Shown: piece after piece, positions 32,701-35,207 of the stretch
Layout of the letters: every line of letters starts with the position of its first letter
How positions within the stretch are numbered: position 1 is the stretch's first letter
Source of the DNA: a virus
DNA length: 35,207 bases
Reading direction: 5' to 3' (one strand)
IMG/VR virus record: IMGVR_UViG_3300030419_003016
Span: 4,141 to 39,347 of that record
The notes under the pieces: model-generated
Database searches by the model: none
Told to the model about the DNA's origin: nothing
The model's input: only the letters and a program-made list of their open reading frames with translations
Position numbers and translations under genes: made by a program

Positions 32701-35144
32701 CTCAAGAATTCTTTGATGCGGTTCACGAACACCACGGATTACGCCTCACTACAGCTAAATTAAAATCTGTTATATATGCAGTTGATGGAGATAATGCATT
32801 AGCTATTAAACACGAACATGTTTTGCCTACTAGAAATTTTGTAATAAGAAATAAACACACTAAGGAAATAATATATTCTGTAGATTCTCATAGAAGCATT
32901 TACCAGGGAGATTTTCGAGAACAAGTCGCAGGAGAGGGAGAGCTGAACAAGATAGACATGCTGGTTACTGATGATGAAGTTAAAGTAGGAGATTACTTTA
33001 AAGGTGGAAACAGTATAGAGGTAAGTGGAGAGTCTTTAGGTGTAATAAAATATGATGAAGAAAGTAAAAGTACTGTTAAGCATATAATGCAATGGTATAA
33101 TTATGTTCAAGACCCTGAAGTTTTAAAACAATTTATTAGAAAATATGGAGAAATATTAGGCAATGGTGTAACGGATGCATTAACTAAAGCAGTAGACAAG
33201 AAGAGTTTTACTGAAGGTCTTATAGCAGACATGGTATCTCCTGATAAAATAAAAGCTTTTATGAAAAAATATTCAGGTAAAGAGAACGAAGGTTTTGCAT
33301 TAGCAGCATTAGAGCTTGCTAAGCTTGGAGCAGGGATGCATCCATCGTTAGAATCAGTTCTTGATGTCTTAATACAAACTCAAGTTATGTTACCTGCTTT
33401 AAATTTATCTAAATCTCCTGGCTCTATATATGATATATCCATGGACATGACTGGTTCATTAACCAGCTCTTTAGATGGTAAAGATTCTGAGAGTGAGGTT
33501 GCTTTAGGTATTCAAAACTCTGAACCTGTAAAAAAATTAGTAGCTAAAGCTAAGGATAAACCTATTAATGAACTAAAAATGTGGGAAATAAATGAATGGT
33601 TGAAGGATAACCCTGTATATGTTATGGTGACTAGGTCTCCTGTAGCTTATAAAGGTGGTGCTTATATGGCTAGAGTTAAAAGATTACATGGAAGACGTTC
33701 TTTAGCAGACTTGAATCCTTTAGATGTGAAAGTTAAATTAGAAGGTGATGGCGATGGAGATGAAGTTCATATAGAATTTCTTGATAAAGAAACAACTGAA
33801 ATTTACAAAGATTCTATGAAAGATATTGAATATAAGTCATTAGACTTAAATAGATTTGGAACTAAAGATATTAAGAAAATTACTTCTACTAAATCTAGAT
33901 TACATACTATTACATCTCTTATAGCAGGCTCAACTGCTATAGCAGAGATAGCTAATGTGACAGCTATATATGGTATGATGTATAAAACTTTCAATGGCTT
34001 TGAATGGAATGGTAAAAAAATTACATTAAAAAAACCTACAGATAAAATTAAGTTTGGTAATAGAGCTATATATGACGATAAGGTTAATGGATGGGAAGGC
34101 ACAGTAGAAGAGTATTTAAGAATATGGCTTCAAGCTGCAGTTGATAATAATGAATTTGGATTACTATATGAATGGGGTTATGATGAGACAGGACAACAGG
34201 GTTTATTTAAAGAATTGTTTGATGGCCCTATTGATAGTGGTGCATGGAAGTTTATGACTGAAATAATTAATCATTACAAAACTGTATTAAGTATAAAAAG
34301 AGGTTATAATTACTTGGATGGTAAGTATAGATTATCAGATACAATTGAAAAAAGTAAAGAGATATACGATGCTGCATTAGATAAAACTAGCTTTAATTTT
34401 ATTGACGGAGGTAAGGTTATTTTTAAAGTTGATATAAAAAATAGACAGCTTACTCCTTATGAAATAATAGCAGTTTCTCCTTACAGAGTATGGCAAAAAC
34501 TTTCTAAAGATTTAAATATGATAGGGTTTAATGGAAGCCCTTATATACTACATGGCAATGCACATAAAAATGCACATAAACATGCGTTTAATAGACTAAA
34601 AGACAATCTAGATAGTATATGGCAGCAAGCTAGAGATATAGATTTAGAGAATGGAACATGGGATGGAAAAGATGCAAAGGAATTTACAAAAGCTGAGATA
34701 CAAAAAGGTATAAATTATACTAAGAGGATGGGTACTAAATTCTACAAAATGTTAAAAGATTTAAAAGCATCAGGTCCTCAGACTGTAGATAGAAATGAAG
34801 ATTTTATAGTATGGAAGATGGAATCAGATAAGGAATTTAAATCTATGTCTAAATTAGCTAGAGTATCCGCTACACTTTCTTTCTTACAGGGATACTTAAG
34901 ATTATCAGATAGTTTAGAAGCAAATGCTATAAAGAAAGGTACTAAACAGCCTAGAATATTTCCTCCTGTAAGTAAAAGTCTTAGTGAAATAAGCTTACTG
35001 GACCCGTCTATTATAGAAATATATTTTAAAGATTATAATTTTTATTTAAATTCGAGACATGAAAACACACTAAAAAAGGTTATTAGTAGTGGAAAAGAGT
35101 ATACATGGCTTGCTAAATCAGCATTAAGGACATGTGGGGGATAA
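23721..35144 (+). CDS. Giant multidomain virion protein with zincin and two-barrel RNA polymerase motifs
   Basis: 3807 residues in one intact frame. In order: a charged coil (1-60); Gly/Ala-rich hydrophobic segments (about 245-311, with AIAAGIAGVAGQLG) and further Gly-rich parts to about 560; acidic/basic coils (560-880); a Pro repeat (890-913); a winged-helix-like region (about 1045-1127); a zincin site HEFSH (1213-1217) with E1269-E1270 as third-ligand candidates; an EIQSD-like motif, HEFQSD (1654-1659); long unassigned helical regions; and polymerase motifs (about 2950-3500). The mix resembles phage 'polyvalent' proteins and the virion RNA polymerase of crAss-like phages. Placed last in the ejection-gene block, it is probably packaged and injected to transcribe early genes. 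AGAGG precedes the ATG. The overall homologue is unknown; domain calls vary in strength. Confidence 0.7.
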   Translation: MAEELSSTYYDELEKQRLEEEEAKRKREEEKQALLQSLDSIQNDPYRTREEAAQYIKSTELLQGQDTYQGLDTDKVLSLARSLEDPDYLEPYTPTYRDVGNYQYRTQTALMFTHHMPAFAALTFGTESEIGQEIARNNPEFDKSMLQRESEANAVKEQTMKALMLSNNPTWTRDMVDAEFERYKADQTYATSKALEILRETRRKTDEIIANDPKARAIQEWIQRDGFIEEGQYFKYLANLYETIAPSLAAAWVGGKTGGAIAAGIAGVAGQLGPQAATPEELVTVPTSYIIGYGVGAGVTSGLLEGGSYLYEQWDALTQSEEIDQKELQEDMSRAREFYADKIKKADKSGTGNIFDEQLNMTMNLDSYMKMYQDNNFHFTEDNRIIRYGLTDEEALEAVAGGAYMYAGASSIVENFSQLTRILKAFPRSQKAFEKLNKFNYFDKISRAFAKQARYIPRTNVKNRTKAWMLSSGFDRLLEMGGESLEEVTQGFLQSVTAATQDTEGGYIVQALGGGLESVPNRPQDFEHGGWKQIRDEAIGGFIGSGPQTLIAGGGEVTGLSARLENLRAKRSLLKREGEEIVLEKNDDGTVEMRLFKSTKKEDDKKMTIESIDLPVDSKGQGIETTFSTWNEAVEAKRLYQAEQDIKERMKKAWDFRATIGGKPEIVENDDKTFSIQVKDAEGEVLFTDEKKFKKNNYKTRRELRKIKKSMDVIERDFDQYGFDEKSAEDVPVIKQYEEEKVQKKRDQLEKFVKRVEEQSKVDTSMTIAAFMGETDTVQEETDKDETKKESYSEALDRGVLSNPDVIIEEVSKDIDNVIAEDRGHKPEDILEMFDDTFGPDEDAGALNIPDFKEKRKELEEALKQRDEKPEGPPDTSVPVSEETGIPTEEQGPPTEQGPPTEQGPPTEEGPPVSVGPTKKTKKTKKSDEEPQMNIFDAPPEAPKGKAKETSELTDDELKAKISSIKKEISKHEEGSAFRKIHEKRLELVEKEVEDRKKKPLKKQIVSVGKRTMQKGTKTEKEIREWKPTISKKESKLVSPDAKKEGFVQHVLNKMSERPEGTEFHISEILDELVPNSRGKNATSQSKKLRHKITQQVIRRLQSMEAEGILEYTAPDTNRNIWRLSPIKKQKRSGFMDKDSNVKKLNRVEHVVNRLMKTFNNKIKVVSLTELDNVLKYIDMHEVDETPGWYDSNTDTLYLNFLADNLDVDTPFHEFSHPFISILAKDSPKLFNSLLKQAEQQFPYLREQILSDYSQDIERGKLNEQGVNEEIIAHAIDTLAGKSYQQLENSEGPIKKFWNTLKRFFNYVMDKLGIKKRDDVFSLLTPSTKLREVVDFIINNEGKYKIDISDFSFHTELLEMADETMENDSVNSVVMEEVDSLVEAVVENEFNNEVKEMVEEITLLLPQFTESNVTAKLKKYLQKRYKIKKSAYKGKAIEKQAKKALGITGNKKLSKKAEYLADLKQSIKNSLPPTFPMPNIDKEIDKLSDFYLEFSGELEFRYKLIETDLINRQNESIQIRGLEKRPGLTKDEKLNIKKFKIAQGWTEEFLTDYKKNNGKELSIKGSDIISEYIAYNEKDLNLKTVTSTKYSTSLSYDQLNKNLSTSDNIFRVLFLGNRIYGAGHSFPELKAGAGGSPLGWYTVYQEQDGKVILHEFQSDVIPETIAAIKRIKQKHSGTKEYIEKAYEGPHQIITEWYKGLEKGFIAENIRNEKHHSRDKNLISGLGSGENKVHFTIKINNQKLIDLLGENNVSFTQSGVMTESLMRTVHSGNYVSHLLLQIAKKIEKINKLHLEAGHLKLKISHNDVIELLDDLIINFAENMEFDYSLDKRPNTVLYKELDAARSTLGHYEKNLENKKYYDFPSYKMARHFLSIMTNYGDAMKSSQERLDLLEVYEFFTEESPKKDSSGVWYVPPIRKVFKDNKFLNDFPNKENSVYKYVTSVINEQEVYADVPHMVYQGHEIQNAFSKLLTYSPMLNPHYYIGKNGKFLKGTRSIRDYMADDPSMMEGDIIDMSFHPSNWKWNTHKKIAGFKAKVNNYYSDYNKDRAELGKLKLIIKSITGSGKEALGDKAAYSNYRNIVEKMVKYYVNETFRLTTSRISLFDLVMTDETFSIDEADIVAKHPSYKNALNELTVVGKNWFQKLIMHGIKHSHSSFPNQDIYLNTGTAITSIEKNDVAAPVYNSLEEAQWRRLSEMLRGEAGLNLIAPYVQPIYDELSKNKELAWLSYEDFEMFVKDIADRRADRSSHYGYRYFKAENIGDKAPTLKNHQLIYEGVLDYLLNKVEDADFKFQLSINKFKSPVPSGFEIQIRGVSDEDNVSDYMKSRLSYSARTAINLMNNNLMGVLMRDNRFDNYLDFFNKSKKEQQTIINEMFLKEIELALFAEDVGDPSLVTYKQEQGIDTDSEIMLLIKYVKDNKFFPRILPVSPGAFYNDMKKINKSAEYGVEIKLSYPEESNVPLWKVEIKDEKKLIPLKFRRLSKKKQQAKDNPTSIEGLERKTSQVLADLIPLDELDVRSEQYRIIKDFFDTTWRNMQRITGKDKVDIYDYKQLMNGVIHENLVPAFEEWWESRFKDSMDAPSRVRAIGKESYKFIDKLPQEELLRDYEDWAEGSAVKQMLDKGVTDERILSLNDLLYFKSLNKSITIEQLGRLALLANHKKRTPGYEAWKNFVLKFELNMNTNITPKQDRELHKYYNRVKSMVRTNRDGAGSTNQRENFVVITTSQKRKDGTWYLKDLTVKRKGAINDATGNKNNEFEKETLFERLVTKGEFTWISGGDVLDKKFAGLKHSKGPKPTPTFKKVEKYGFLKGEELQRLEQYVRKMGYTIAFSRGDSSKLALVRFKNSKNELKNKAHAERGNALAYWNREFKNIARNQNELDVLEKELPELLAGTDEDRAANISVHQAIKKVFPRYLLDVKGASNVFKRLKIPFTPVTISDTMSKIKIHRFDPNEVEFGVIAEADGDGAVIDGHDWFSPIVMIDGKAHYIGDGNSITSQEFFDAVHEHHGLRLTTAKLKSVIYAVDGDNALAIKHEHVLPTRNFVIRNKHTKEIIYSVDSHRSIYQGDFREQVAGEGELNKIDMLVTDDEVKVGDYFKGGNSIEVSGESLGVIKYDEESKSTVKHIMQWYNYVQDPEVLKQFIRKYGEILGNGVTDALTKAVDKKSFTEGLIADMVSPDKIKAFMKKYSGKENEGFALAALELAKLGAGMHPSLESVLDVLIQTQVMLPALNLSKSPGSIYDISMDMTGSLTSSLDGKDSESEVALGIQNSEPVKKLVAKAKDKPINELKMWEINEWLKDNPVYVMVTRSPVAYKGGAYMARVKRLHGRRSLADLNPLDVKVKLEGDGDGDEVHIEFLDKETTEIYKDSMKDIEYKSLDLNRFGTKDIKKITSTKSRLHTITSLIAGSTAIAEIANVTAIYGMMYKTFNGFEWNGKKITLKKPTDKIKFGNRAIYDDKVNGWEGTVEEYLRIWLQAAVDNNEFGLLYEWGYDETGQQGLFKELFDGPIDSGAWKFMTEIINHYKTVLSIKRGYNYLDGKYRLSDTIEKSKEIYDAALDKTSFNFIDGGKVIFKVDIKNRQLTPYEIIAVSPYRVWQKLSKDLNMIGFNGSPYILHGNAHKNAHKHAFNRLKDNLDSIWQQARDIDLENGTWDGKDAKEFTKAEIQKGINYTKRMGTKFYKMLKDLKASGPQTVDRNEDFIVWKMESDKEFKSMSKLARVSATLSFLQGYLRLSDSLEANAIKKGTKQPRIFPPVSKSLSEISLLDPSIIEIYFKDYNFYLNSRHENTLKKVISSGKEYTWLAKSALRTCGG
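26388..26459 (+). repeat. 18-base tandem repeat encoding EQGPPT
   Basis: Four units of six codons (26388, 26406, 26424, 26442) encode EQGPPT three times and then EEGPPV, residues 890-913 of the giant protein. Synonymous codons differ between units, so the peptide is kept while the DNA drifts. It is a flexible linker between the N-terminal part and the winged-helix/zincin part. Confidence 0.85.
26850..27100 (+). other. Winged-helix-like region inside the giant protein
   Basis: Residues about 1045-1127: FVQHVLNKMSERPEGTEFHI, SEILDELVPN, then KLRHKITQQVIRRLQSMEAE followed by GILEYTAP and an NIWRL strand. The spacing of three helices and a two-strand wing is that of a winged helix-turn-helix. 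It could bind DNA, for instance phage promoters or the genome end, for the polymerase portion. Confidence 0.5.
27240..27760 (+). other. Zincin metallopeptidase-like domain inside the giant protein
   Basis: HEFSH at residues 1213-1217 (nt 27357-27371) matches HExxH. It is preceded by the strand DTLYLN and followed about 50 residues later by NEEIIAHAI, where E1269 or E1270 could be the third zinc ligand as in gluzincins. Similar zincins occur in phage polyvalent proteins. It may process the giant protein itself or act on a host target. Confidence 0.62.
32570..34225 (+). other. Two-barrel RNA polymerase module inside the giant protein
   Basis: Motifs in order: ADGDGAVIDGHDWF (D2961 region, matching the DG-x-G-x-I start of a first barrel); GLRLTTAKLKSVIYAVD with K3013 and K3015 (compare QIR-x-x-G-x-KG-x-x-AVD of RNAi-type polymerases); VMVTRSPVAYKGG with R3305 and P3307; NPLDVKVKLEGDGDGDEVHI with D3343, D3345 and D3347 as the DxDGD magnesium site; AIAEIANVT (E3409, N3412); LQAAVDNNEFG (D3475). 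The order and spacing match the superfamily. The second conserved lysine of the first barrel is not identifiable with certainty. Confidence 0.72.
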
Positions 35145-35207
35145 ATGGCAACTAATTGCGACATAGAAAAGAATCAGCTAGATAACTTTACAGAGAATGA
35201 AGAGGCT
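35145..35207 (+). CDS. Start of a further gene, cut by window end
   Basis: ATG directly follows the giant gene's TAA, with a G-rich stretch (35135-35140) as ribosome binding site. Only 21 residues are present: MATNCDIEKNQLDNFTENEE plus A. They are acidic and probably helical. Nothing more can be said. Confidence 0.55.
   Translation, partial: MATNCDIEKNQLDNFTENEEA

Noticed and set aside
23721-35144. N4-type (T7-like) virion RNA polymerase
   Set aside because: Length and position suggested it, but I found none of the T7-family palm and fingers motifs; the visible motifs are of the two-barrel class.
1-35207. Possible altered genetic code, because no main gene stops with TGA
   Set aside because: Long frames stay intact under the standard code and Trp is encoded by TGG throughout, so TGA is simply avoided as a stop. 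AT-rich preference for TAA explains it.
1-35207. tRNA genes, CRISPR arrays, insertion sequences, integrase or attachment sites
   Set aside because: Spacers are all under 100 bases, and no cloverleaf, spaced repeats, transposase or recombinase pattern was seen.

Overview
The window is a stretch of a tailed-phage genome: every supported gene lies on the + strand, genes are packed tightly (many TAATG stop/start overlaps), and the content is virion morphogenesis, lysis and DNA ejection. Composition is AT-rich (roughly one third G+C by eye), nearly all starts have a good AAGGAG-type ribosome binding site, and stops are TAA or TAG. The order portal, scaffold, capsid, connectors, lysis genes, nozzle, fibre, internal/ejection proteins fits a short-tailed (podovirus-like) phage. 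No tape-measure, sheath or tube gene is visible. The host cannot be named; use of Shine-Dalgarno sites argues for a host that relies on them, and the style of the genes resembles marine environmental phages (inference).

Layout. 1-5491: portal (5' end outside the window), scaffold, major capsid protein and two decoration-like proteins, closed by a strong hairpin at 5513-5557. 5576-11368: virion proteins of mostly unknown role, including a pair of small paralogues, a tiny very basic protein, two head-tail connector candidates and a LamG-domain adhesin. 11385-13189: a lysis-like cassette with an M15-type endolysin, a two-transmembrane holin-like frame buried inside the endolysin gene, a calcineurin-like phosphoesterase, a helical 95-residue protein and a 49-residue protein. 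13190-19667: a very large tail-nozzle protein, a small virion protein and a fibre-like protein. 19667-35144: a block that looks like internal (ejected) virion proteins, ending in one gene of 11.4 kb for a 3807-residue protein. A further gene starts at 35145 and leaves the window.

The main discovery is in the giant protein. It joins hydrophobic Gly/Ala-rich segments, a Pro-rich repeat, a winged-helix-like region, a zincin-type HExxH site and, near its C-terminus, a set of motifs matching the two-barrel RNA polymerase superfamily (RNAi-type polymerases, YonO-like and crAss-like phage virion polymerases, and the beta/beta-prime subunits of cellular polymerase): a lysine-bearing first barrel, an R-x-P segment, a DxDGD metal site (D3343, D3345, D3347), and downstream IAN and AVD motifs. 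Its position after the ejection-protein candidates suggests a packaged RNA polymerase delivered with the DNA and unrelated to the T7-type virion polymerase of N4. The second discovery is the holin-like reading frame at 11684-11899, supported by its own ribosome binding site, two membrane segments and a sharp local rise in G+C within the endolysin gene.
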